Shown: piece after piece, positions 7,739-12,689 of the stretch
Numbering within the stretch: the first letter of the stretch is position 1
Layout: the number at the start of each line of letters is the position of its first letter
Source: an uncultured Collinsella sp.
GTDB taxonomy: Bacteria > Actinomycetota > Coriobacteriia > Coriobacteriales > Coriobacteriaceae
Assembly: GCA_902475445.1 (NCBI GenBank)
Contig: CABRZN010000050.1
Span: forward strand, 1 to 12,689
Length of the DNA stretch: 12,689 bases
Direction: 5' to 3'
Translations under genes and position numbers: made by a program
Notes under the pieces: generated by a model
What the model was told of the DNA's origin: nothing
Database searches by the model: none
What the model saw: the letters and a program-made list of their open reading frames with translations, nothing else

Positions 7739-8206
7739 ATGCGCGAGGACCGGGCGCAGTCTACGGTCGAGGCCGCCTTTTTGCTGCCGACGTTTCTGAC
7801 GCTCGTCCTTCTCGCGCTGCAACCGGTGTGCCTGCTCTATACGCGCGCGGTTATGGAGTCTGCCGCCGCCGAGACCGCGCGGCTCATGACCACGACGACG
7901 GCAGAAGACGACGACCTTAAGGAGTTTGCTCGTCGTCGACTTGCCGCAGTGCCCAATGTCTCGATCTTCCATGCCGGCGGGCCGCTGTCGTGGGATATCG
8001 AGGTTGGTCGGGCCGGCGCGGGTGGCGTTTCGTCTGTGTCCGTTGTCGGCGAGGTCAAGCCGTTGCCTGTGATTGGTGTATTTGCTCAGGCCATGGGCAG
8101 TGCGGGCGAGGGCGGCTATATCGAGCTCAAAGTCGATGTTTCGTATCAATCGCGTCCCGAATGGCTGGAGGGAGATTATGATTCGTGGATTGCTGCGTGG
8201 GATTAA
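7739..8206 (+). CDS. tadE: TadE-like pseudopilin
   Basis: A 155-residue protein with a very short leader and predicted cleavage after Ala6 (DRA|QSTVEAAF), Glu11 at +5 and the TadE-type EAAFLLPTFLTLVLL helix (11-25, extending to about 34). The rest (about 35-155) is a soluble domain expected outside the membrane. TadE pseudopilins are minor components needed for Flp pilus biogenesis. It starts 4 bases after the preceding stop with no clear RBS, so translation is probably coupled. Its 3' end overlaps the next gene by 29 bases. Confidence 0.8.
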   Translation: MREDRAQSTVEAAFLLPTFLTLVLLALQPVCLLYTRAVMESAAAETARLMTTTTAEDDDLKEFARRRLAAVPNVSIFHAGGPLSWDIEVGRAGAGGVSSVSVVGEVKPLPVIGVFAQAMGSAGEGGYIELKVDVSYQSRPEWLEGDYDSWIAAWD

Positions 8207-10343
8207 ACGCCGCCTGCTGCGGGCGACGCGAGGGCTTGCAGACCGTTGTCGGCCGGGCGCTCACCGCAAGCGGGGCGGCTTCATGGGTCGCGCCGGCGTC
8301 GACCTGTTTATCGAAGACGGTGCCTACACCACGCTCTCTTCTGCGGTGGTCATCTTGGTGGTGCTCACGCTGTTGTTTTCCTCGACCGCGGCGATATGGA
8401 GCATGTCACGTGCGGGGGACACCCAGGTGGCTGCCGATAGTGGTGCTCTGGCGGGCGCCAACGTGGTGTCGTCCTATCACACGGCAGCCACGGTGGTGGA
8501 TGCGAGCATCTTGAGCTTGGGACTAGCGGGGTTTGCCACGATCGGCACCGGCTTGGTCGCCATCCTCATTCCGGGTGCCGAGCCGGTTGCCGGCAATATG
8601 GTCGACACGGGAATTGAGATCATTAAAACACGCAATAAATTTGCCAAGAGCGCATCCAAGGGGCTGCAGAAGATTGAGACGGCCCTGCCGTATCTGGTTG
8701 CCGCGCGTGCTATGCAGGCGGTGTCAGCGCAAGATGCCAATAGTGTGACCTATACCGGTACGGCTCTTGCCGTTCCAAGGACGTCCGAGTCGGATTTCGT
8801 TGCGCTCGAAGGGTCTGAGATCTCGACCGATGCGATTGGAGACACGTCAAAAGACTTAGAGCGCGCTGCCGAGGAGTTGCAGGAAGCCTCTGAGGATACG
8901 GCAAAGGCAAAAGAGCGTGCTTGGCTCGCAGACTGCGGCAGGTCGGATAGGGACTCGGTTGGGAGCTGCTCGTGTATGTGGGAACGTGCAAAACGTCTGG
9001 CAGGGCTATTGGGGGACCAAAATCCGCATTACGCCTCAAGCATTACGTGGGAACCGCAAGTAGCCCTCGACCGCGCGAGGGCATACTATCGCTCGCGTCT
9101 TGCAAACGAAGCACCCTTGGGCTCGAGCGTTGAGATGAAGGCGGAATCGGCAGCGCGCAAGGCGTTCTATACCTATGCGAGTGTAGAGGTCAATCGCGCG
9201 CATATAACCGAGGACGGAAACAGGGTATCTTCCTATATTCCATTGCTGCCGCGTAACTCTGACGAGGTGCGGGCGACCGAGCTCTACACCGATGCGGCGT
9301 GGCCGACGAGCATCAACGGTGGCAAGACATATCTGCACTACGGAACGGGCTGCCCTAACTATAAGAAAGGGACGCCAGGCGGGCTGGCCTCAGTCTCTGC
9401 TTATGACGGGCGGGAAAAATGCAACAAATGCCATTTTGGCGTTTCATCGCTCGGTGCTGTCGCGGCACCTTCGACTTCTATCGAAAATGGTTTTGAGTAT
9501 CACTTTGACAAGTTCAAAGACGCTATGGAGGATTACATTGAATGCCGCAATAAGGAGCTCGAGCTTGAGCGCCGGACCGAGGATGAGGCTGACCGTGCGG
9601 GCAATGCGTTTGACCAGGCCATTAAGGCGCTTTCGGGCGAGCGCCCGCGTATCGCCCCACCCGGTCGCAACGGTGTGGTCGCCCTTGCGGTTTCGGGCGA
9701 TATGACCAGCCCTGATCAACTTAACTCCTCGTTCAACACGGCAGTTGGGCTCGGCGGCCGCGGCGCGATCTCGGCCGCGGTGCTGGCGCCCGATGACGCG
9801 ACGGCGCAGAACAACGTCCTCTCGCGGTTTTTCTCGACGCTGGAGGAGCGCTCGGGCGGCGTTGCCGGCGCACTCGATGGCGTCATGGATGTTTGGGGAC
9901 GGCTGCTTGTGGGATATGGGGATATCCAAGGTTCGGCCGACGAGCTCGTGGACGAGATGATCGATGGCCTGGGAGGGAGCAGTGGCGCGCTGGGCTCCAT
10001 TGCATCGTGGCTCGGCGATACCGTTTCGGCGTCCGTGGCGGCGCTGGGCCTAGAGCCATGCGACTTGCGCCTACGAAAGCCGGTGCTGACCGATTCCGCC
10101 AACGTCATCAAGAGTCCGGGGTCTGACATTGCTGGTCTCTCTCAAGCGCAAGACAAACTGCGAAGTATTCCGTTGGGCGTGACCGATCCCAAGGCGCTTT
10201 GCGAGGCGTTGGAATATCAAGTCGAACGCACCATTAGCGGTACGGTGTTCACGCTTGCGGAGATTCCTCTGCCCGGCGGCGGCTCCATCCCACTCACCGT
10301 CGATGTCGCGACACTGGTTGGCGCTCTGGGCGGTGGGTCGTAA
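8178..10343 (+). CDS. Large TadG-like pilus-associated protein with Cys-rich insert
   Basis: A 721-residue protein. A basic N-terminus (1-34) precedes a membrane helix (about 53-76), then the TadG-type motif DTQVAADSGALAGANVV (81-97). A second hydrophobic stretch spans about 111-132. The remainder is predicted outside: a charged helical region (about 222-252), a Cys cluster (Cys253, Cys264, Cys266), a possible zinc knuckle (His387, Cys392, Cys415, Cys418), a second helical region (about 440-490) and a Gly/Ala-rich C-terminus. The start at 8178 has GGAGGGAG (8167-8174) and overlaps tadE by 29 bases; ATG 8284 is a weaker choice. The centre (about 8600-9600) looks less GC-rich, with AGG and ATA codons rare elsewhere. 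The N-terminus is TadG-like; I do not recognise the rest. Confidence 0.75.
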   Translation: MIRGLLRGIKRRLLRATRGLADRCRPGAHRKRGGFMGRAGVDLFIEDGAYTTLSSAVVILVVLTLLFSSTAAIWSMSRAGDTQVAADSGALAGANVVSSYHTAATVVDASILSLGLAGFATIGTGLVAILIPGAEPVAGNMVDTGIEIIKTRNKFAKSASKGLQKIETALPYLVAARAMQAVSAQDANSVTYTGTALAVPRTSESDFVALEGSEISTDAIGDTSKDLERAAEELQEASEDTAKAKERAWLADCGRSDRDSVGSCSCMWERAKRLAGLLGDQNPHYASSITWEPQVALDRARAYYRSRLANEAPLGSSVEMKAESAARKAFYTYASVEVNRAHITEDGNRVSSYIPLLPRNSDEVRATELYTDAAWPTSINGGKTYLHYGTGCPNYKKGTPGGLASVSAYDGREKCNKCHFGVSSLGAVAAPSTSIENGFEYHFDKFKDAMEDYIECRNKELELERRTEDEADRAGNAFDQAIKALSGERPRIAPPGRNGVVALAVSGDMTSPDQLNSSFNTAVGLGGRGAISAAVLAPDDATAQNNVLSRFFSTLEERSGGVAGALDGVMDVWGRLLVGYGDIQGSADELVDEMIDGLGGSSGALGSIASWLGDTVSASVAALGLEPCDLRLRKPVLTDSANVIKSPGSDIAGLSQAQDKLRSIPLGVTDPKALCEALEYQVERTISGTVFTLAEIPLPGGGSIPLTVDVATLVGALGGGS

Positions 10344-10819
10344 TGAGTATTCGCATGCGTCTGCGCGAGGAGCGCGCCCAAGCGACGGTGGAGATGGCAG
10401 TGGTTACGCCCGTTTTGCTGGTGCTGGCACTCATCGTGTACAACGTCATGGTCTTTGCCGGCGCTGTCGCGCGCTTCGACCGCGTGGTGCCCGACATCGT
10501 GCTGGCGCACGCTGTGGCGCCGGGCGGGGAGGGTGACGAGAGCTCTGCCGATGCCTCGGCGACGGTTCAGACTCAAATTCTGAATGCCATGGTAGGCTAT
10601 GACTTGCAGATCGAAGTGTCGAGCGAGCAAGGCGCGGAGGCATCGGATGGTGGCCTGCTCTCCCTATCCGGTACGTTTAGGACCTACACCTGCACCATGC
10701 ACTATGAGCCGTGGCCGACTTCTCTCAGCATCGCTGGCGTTCCGCTGGGGGCGCCGACAACGTTGTCGCACGAGCGCGCGGTGACGGTCGATCCGTGGCG
10801 TCCGGGGGTGGTCATGTGA
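10343..10819 (+). CDS. Second TadE-like pseudopilin
   Basis: A 158-residue protein with a 12-residue basic leader and predicted cleavage after Ala12 (ERA|QATVEMAV), Glu17 at +5, and a hydrophobic helix (about 18-40). The soluble part (about 45-158) contains a Gly/Glu/Ser-rich loop (60-73). It shares the R-A-Q-x-T-V-E processing motif with the other pseudopilin at 7739, but the downstream domains look unrelated. The start overlaps the preceding stop by one base (TAATG) and the stop overlaps the DUF192 gene (GTGA). It is probably a minor pilin acting with the TadG-like protein. Confidence 0.78.
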   Translation: MSIRMRLREERAQATVEMAVVTPVLLVLALIVYNVMVFAGAVARFDRVVPDIVLAHAVAPGGEGDESSADASATVQTQILNAMVGYDLQIEVSSEQGAEASDGGLLSLSGTFRTYTCTMHYEPWPTSLSIAGVPLGAPTTLSHERAVTVDPWRPGVVM

Positions 10820-11175
10820 CCGCGGTCTCGTCCTACATCGCTTACGCGCGGGCACTCAATAGGCTGGGTTGGACGCCGGCCGAGTTTGCGGTGGCGGAGT
10901 CGTTTGTCGTGCGCCTGCGCGGCATGCTGGGACGGCGTCCGGTTGCCGCCAACGGCCTGCCGCTCATCATGGCGTTTCCACGCTGTTCTTCGGTCCATAC
11001 GTGTTTTATGGCCTATCCCATCGACATCGCCTTCATCGATGCACGCGGCAATATCCTCGCGCGCTACGAAAACGTATGTCCCTGGTGTATGTGCTCCTGC
11101 CCCGGCGCCTGGGCGGTATTGGAACGCCCTTCAATCCTCGCTACACCTCCCACCCTCCAACAAGTGCCGGCGTAA
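10816..11175 (+). CDS. DUF192 family protein at the end of the tad operon
   Basis: A 119-residue protein recognisable as DUF192 by RLRGMLGR (34-41) and by HTCFMAYPIDIAFIDARGNI (61-80), which matches the usual T-x-x-M-x-x-P-x-D-I-x-F-I-D-x-x-G pattern. The family has no settled biochemical function. There is no signal peptide, so it is probably cytoplasmic, unlike many exported DUF192 proteins. A Cys-rich stretch follows the core (Cys88, Cys91, Cys93, Cys95), in addition to Cys57 and Cys63. The GTG start overlaps the TGA of the preceding gene, so it is translated with the pilus genes. No terminator is visible before the next gene. Confidence 0.8.
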   Translation: MTAVSSYIAYARALNRLGWTPAEFAVAESFVVRLRGMLGRRPVAANGLPLIMAFPRCSSVHTCFMAYPIDIAFIDARGNILARYENVCPWCMCSCPGAWAVLERPSILATPPTLQQVPA

Positions 11176-11179
11176 GAGA

Positions 11180-11220
11180 TTGACGACAGCGGACTTTCGT
11201 CATACGAAATTGGGTAAGAT
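11180..11220 (+). promoter_or_regulatory. Promoter and palindromic operator-like site of the toxin-antitoxin pair
   Basis: TTGACG (11180-11185) is followed after 17 bases by TACGAA (11203-11208), a possible weak promoter. A perfect inverted repeat TTTCGT-CAT-ACGAAA (11195-11209) overlaps its spacer and -10. Ribbon-helix-helix antitoxins commonly repress their own promoter by binding such palindromes. The palindrome is seen; autoregulation is inferred. The RBS GGAGGAGAAGG (11221-11231) follows directly. Confidence 0.45.
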
Positions 11221-11234
11221 GGAGGAGAAGGTGC

Positions 11235-11501
11235 ATGGATGTTGAGATCCATCCGAACGCCAAAAAACACTTGACGGAAAAGCAGGTACTAGGTGCCTGG
11301 TTCGCGGTTACTGAGTGCATTCGCCGCGAGTCGGAGGACGAGCCGCCGAGATGGCTTGCCATTGGATGGCTTCCAGATGGTCGAAGTGTGGAACTTGTTG
11401 CGGTCGAGCTTGTCCGTGGGTGGCTTATCATTCATGCCTTGTCTCCAGTCCAGAAGAAATTTTGGCAGGAGATTGAACAGGCTCGGCAAAGGGGTCGATG
11501 A
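11235..11501 (+). CDS. Putative toxin of a type II toxin-antitoxin pair
   Basis: An 88-residue protein I cannot place in a named family with certainty. It reads as a compact alpha/beta fold: N-terminal IHPNAKKHLTEKQV helix (5-18), strands around PPRWLAIGWLPDGRSVELVAVEL (37-59) and GWLIIHALSP (62-71), and a final helix. The size, the strand pattern ending in a conserved-looking IIHA-type segment, and the tight linkage to a ribbon-helix-helix gene recall BrnT or DUF4258-type small toxins. That is inference from context. The RBS is strong. The stop overlaps the next start (ATGA), so the order would be toxin first, antitoxin second. Confidence 0.55.
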   Translation: MDVEIHPNAKKHLTEKQVLGAWFAVTECIRRESEDEPPRWLAIGWLPDGRSVELVAVELVRGWLIIHALSPVQKKFWQEIEQARQRGR

Positions 11502-11785
11502 TGGGCAAGACGTATACGGCCGCTAATGGTCAGGTTGTAACGGATGAAATGATTGACGCGTGGTGCGAGTCGTACGAGCGCGGAGAGTTTCCGGATGGCG
11601 AACACACCGTTGGTGGGATCGTGCATGGACGGCCCCCGCTCTCAGGTGAGGGGACGGCAACGCTGTCGGTCAAGATTCCTCTGGGAATGAAGGAGGCCAT
11701 TCGTCGACGGGCGGCTGCCGAGGGGATGACGCCAAGTGAGTTTGCCCGTGCGGCTCTGAGCGAAAAACTTCTTGCTGCCGGCTGA
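11498..11785 (+). CDS. Ribbon-helix-helix (CopG-like) antitoxin
   Basis: A 95-residue protein. The C-terminal part is a ribbon-helix-helix DNA-binding domain: strand TLSVKIP (55-61), helix MKEAIRRRAAAEG (64-76), turn and helix MTPSEFARAALSEKLL (77-92). The N-terminal part (about 4-50) is acidic, with VTDEMIDAWCESYERGEFPD (14-33), and probably wraps and neutralises the toxin (inference). ATG at 11498 overlaps the toxin stop by 4 bases; ATG at 11501 is equally possible with the AAAGGGG RBS (11488-11494). It probably binds the palindrome at 11195-11209. Confidence 0.75.
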   Translation: MMGKTYTAANGQVVTDEMIDAWCESYERGEFPDGEHTVGGIVHGRPPLSGEGTATLSVKIPLGMKEAIRRRAAAEGMTPSEFARAALSEKLLAAG

Positions 11786-11848
11786 TGCCTCTGACGTGCC
11801 GATTTATAGAACCGAGGCTGTGCTCAAAAACTTTTTTAAAATTCTCGG

Positions 11849-11876
11849 TTGACCGGAACGCGTCCTTGGTTATACT
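11849..11876 (+). promoter_or_regulatory. Promoter of tRNA-Phe
   Basis: TTGACC (11849-11854) and TATACT (11871-11876) are each one base off the sigma-70-type consensus, with 16 bases between them. Transcription would start near 11883, about 26 bases upstream of the tRNA. The 3' arm of the AACCGAG/CTCGGTT dyad overlaps the -35 box. Confidence 0.75.
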
Positions 11877-11882
11877 AATCAA

Positions 11883-11897
11883 GCCTTGAAACAAGGC
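11883..11897 (+). other. Leader hairpin upstream of tRNA-Phe
   Basis: A perfect 6-bp stem GCCTTG/CAAGGC with an AAA loop sits at the expected transcription start and ends 11 bases before the mature tRNA. It could protect or guide processing of the pre-tRNA 5' end; the role is inferred. Confidence 0.5.
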
Positions 11898-11908
11898 ACA
11901 CCTCAAAT

Positions 11909-11963
<55 letters not shown>

Positions 11964-11981
<18 letters not shown>

Positions 11982-12019
11982 CCTTGAATTGTTTAGGACC
12001 TCTGCAAAGGGGTCCTTTT
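11964..12019 (+). repeat. Direct repeat copy 1: tRNA-Phe 3' end plus terminator
   Basis: This segment runs from the T-loop of tRNA-Phe through the terminator. It recurs at 12151-12206, exactly 187 bases downstream, with only two mismatches in 56 positions (at 11992 and 11993). The first 28 bases (11964-11991) are identical between copies. Confidence 0.9.
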
Positions 12020-12020
12020 T
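11995..12020 (+). terminator. Rho-independent terminator of tRNA-Phe
   Basis: The stem AGGACCTCT/AGGGGTCCT (11995-12003 with 12008-12016, one G-T pair) closes a GCAA tetraloop and is followed by a run of T residues to 12020. It starts 14 bases after the tRNA. Confidence 0.88.
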
Positions 12021-12041
12021 CTTTAATGCAGCCCCCACATA

Positions 12042-12053
12042 GAATCGAACCCC
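12042..12053 (-). repeat. Inverted copy of the tRNA T-arm sequence
   Basis: GAATCGAACCCC is the exact reverse complement of GGGGTTCGATTC at 11958-11969, the T-stem and loop of tRNA-Phe. Only 12 bases are shared, so it may come from this tRNA or another with a similar T-arm. Confidence 0.5.
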
Positions 12054-12061
12054 GTGAGGGC

Positions 12062-12149
12062 GCGGAGCTGAGTAAACGCGTAAGCGTTTGCCAGCGCAGC
12101 TCGCAAGGCGCGTAAGCGCCGCAGCGGTCCGTCCGCGCAGCGCGCGGAC
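12062..12149. repeat. Cassette of three strong hairpins between the duplicated tRNA ends
   Basis: Three perfect hairpins lie in 76 bases: AAACGC-GTAA-GCGTTT (12074-12089), GGCGC-GTAA-GCGCC (12107-12120) and GTCCGCGC-AGC-GCGCGGAC (12131-12149). The first is enclosed by an outer stem, GCG plus AGCTG (12062-12064, 12066-12070) with CAGCTCGC (12097-12104), with one bulged G. Two hairpins carry the same GTAA loop, a GNRA-type tetraloop on the + strand. No T-tract follows, so these are not terminators. No credible gene overlaps them. Confidence 0.75.
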
Positions 12150-12150
12150 G

Positions 12151-12206
12151 CGATTCCCTTCCCCGCCACCTTGAATTGACTAGGACCTCTGCAAAGGGGT
12201 CCTTTT
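12151..12206 (+). repeat. Direct repeat copy 2: detached tRNA-Phe 3' end plus terminator
   Basis: This is the second copy of 11964-12019. It holds the 3' half of the T-loop, the T-stem 3' strand, the acceptor 3' strand and a full copy of the terminator, but nothing of the tRNA 5' part. It therefore cannot make a tRNA. It directly follows the GTCCGCGC hairpin. Confidence 0.9.
12182..12206 (+). terminator. Duplicated terminator
   Basis: Second copy of the tRNA-Phe terminator: the same stem with a GCAA loop, followed by TTTT, one C and four more T residues. It would stop read-through from the first terminator or from the hairpin cassette. Confidence 0.75.
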
Positions 12207-12226
12207 CTTTTACCGAGGGCTCCTGC

Positions 12227-12459
12227 GGAAACTGAATCCCGGAATAAAGGCTCAAAGCGGGATGCGCTTTCCACTTTGAGCCTGTTTGGGAAAGCATGGT
12301 CCGGAATCCGGCGTCAGAATGGGACGCGCTTTCCTTTTGCGGCCCTTGACGGAAACTGCATCCCAGATTCCGCGCTCAGAACGGGATGCGTTTTCCGCTT
12401 TGAGGCCTCGAACGGAAACTGCATCCCAGTCTTTTGCGAAAAAACGGGGCACGCTTTCC
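12227..12459. repeat. Tandem array of four diverged 62-63 bp units with internal dyads
   Basis: Each unit begins with a GGAAACTGCATCCC-like box (12227, 12289, 12351, 12414) and, 32 bases on, has a GGGATGCGCTTTCC-like box (12259, 12321, 12383, 12446). The period is 62, 62 and 63. The two boxes are near reverse complements, so each unit can fold into a hairpin of up to 14 bp; unit 3 is the clearest and unit 2 the weakest. Unit 1 also has a perfect competing dyad GGCTCAAAG/CTTTGAGCC (12249-12257, 12274-12282). The period is not always a multiple of three and no gene is supported here. Confidence 0.85.
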
Positions 12460-12582
12460 GGCGTTCACTTCCGGCTCGCGTGTGCATCTTGGCGTGTACA
12501 TCTCGGGTTCTGTCTGCCCAGACATTTCTCTCGCTTTTGCGCCACTTTACAGACCATTCGGTCGCCTGTCCGCACACGCGGG

Positions 12583-12588
12583 TATACT
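12583..12588 (+). promoter_or_regulatory. Possible -10 box before the last gene
   Basis: TATACT matches the -10 consensus at five of six positions and lies 66 bases upstream of the final start codon. No convincing -35 box is seen 16-18 bases upstream, so this is a weak call. Apart from it, I see nothing definable between 12460 and 12640. Confidence 0.3.
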
Positions 12589-12653
12589 CAAAACGATACT
12601 TATCCTATGCAATACGATGCGGGTTCGACCTGCATGATCCGAAGGGGGCAGTG

Positions 12654-12689
12654 ATGGAGAGGATACTCGGCGTTAATCTCTCTGGCTGG
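12654..12689 (+). CDS. Start of a gene cut by the window edge, possibly a GH5 glycoside hydrolase
   Basis: ATG at 12654 follows GGGGG (12644-12648) at a good distance, and twelve codons are present (MERILGVNLSGW). The GVNLSGW string resembles the RGVNLGGWLV opening of family 5 exo-beta-glucanase-like glycoside hydrolases. With only 12 residues this is a hint, not an identification. It is the first gene after the repeat region. Confidence 0.4.
   Translation, partial: MERILGVNLSGW

Noticed and set aside
11810..11850. Terminator of the toxin-antitoxin operon formed by AACCGAG/CTCGGTT
   Set aside because: The arms are only 7 bp with a 27-base loop, and the T-run is inside the loop rather than after the stem; the 3' arm overlaps the tRNA promoter.
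12227..12459. CRISPR array
   Set aside because: Similarity runs through the whole unit, units are diverged and there are no unique spacers between identical repeats; no cas genes are in view.
12252..12654. Open frames on both strands across the tandem array
   Set aside because: The repeat period is 62 in two of three steps, so no frame gives a consistent repeated peptide; no RBS.

Overview
The window is GC-rich bacterial DNA, with many GTG starts and GC-rich third codon positions. It most resembles a gut actinobacterium of the class Coriobacteriia, probably Collinsella or a relative. That assignment comes from gene style and the Gram-positive type of Tad locus (no secretin), not from a database match.

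Layout. (1) Positions 1-1390: the terminator of an unseen upstream gene, then rsgA (ribosome-maturation GTPase) with its own terminator. (2) Positions 1391-1590: a 200-base leader rich in dyads, probably the control region of the next operon. (3) Positions 1591-11175: a tightly packed, co-directional tad (Flp, type IVc) pilus operon. Its order is cpaB/rcpC-like, tadZ/cpaE-like, tadA, tadB, tadC, flp, an unknown membrane-anchored protein, a second small Flp-like pilin, a tadE-like pseudopilin, a large tadG-like protein, a second tadE-like pseudopilin and a DUF192 protein. Most junctions overlap or lie within a few bases, so the genes are probably co-transcribed and translationally coupled. TadZ would place the machine, TadA would power it, TadB and TadC form the inner-membrane platform, Flp is the fibre subunit and the TadE/G-like proteins are minor components. 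No prepilin peptidase (TadV/CpaA) and no secretin are present. The peptidase must be encoded elsewhere.

(4) Positions 11180-11785: a putative toxin-antitoxin pair (unrecognised small protein, then ribbon-helix-helix protein) with a palindromic operator-like site in its promoter. (5) Positions 11849-12020: tRNA-Phe(GAA) with a strong promoter, a leader hairpin and a terminator. (6) Positions 12021-12459: repeat-dominated non-coding DNA. The 3' part of tRNA-Phe and its terminator are duplicated 187 bases downstream. Between the two copies lie an inverted tRNA T-arm fragment and three strong hairpins, two capped by GTAA. Immediately after the second copy is an array of four diverged 62-63 base units, each with an internal dyad. 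(7) From 12654 to the end: the first 12 codons of another gene, possibly a family 5 glycoside hydrolase.

The least explained parts are the repeat region behind tRNA-Phe, the putative metal-binding knuckle inside the tadG-like protein, and the unknown and DUF192 proteins carried in the tad operon.
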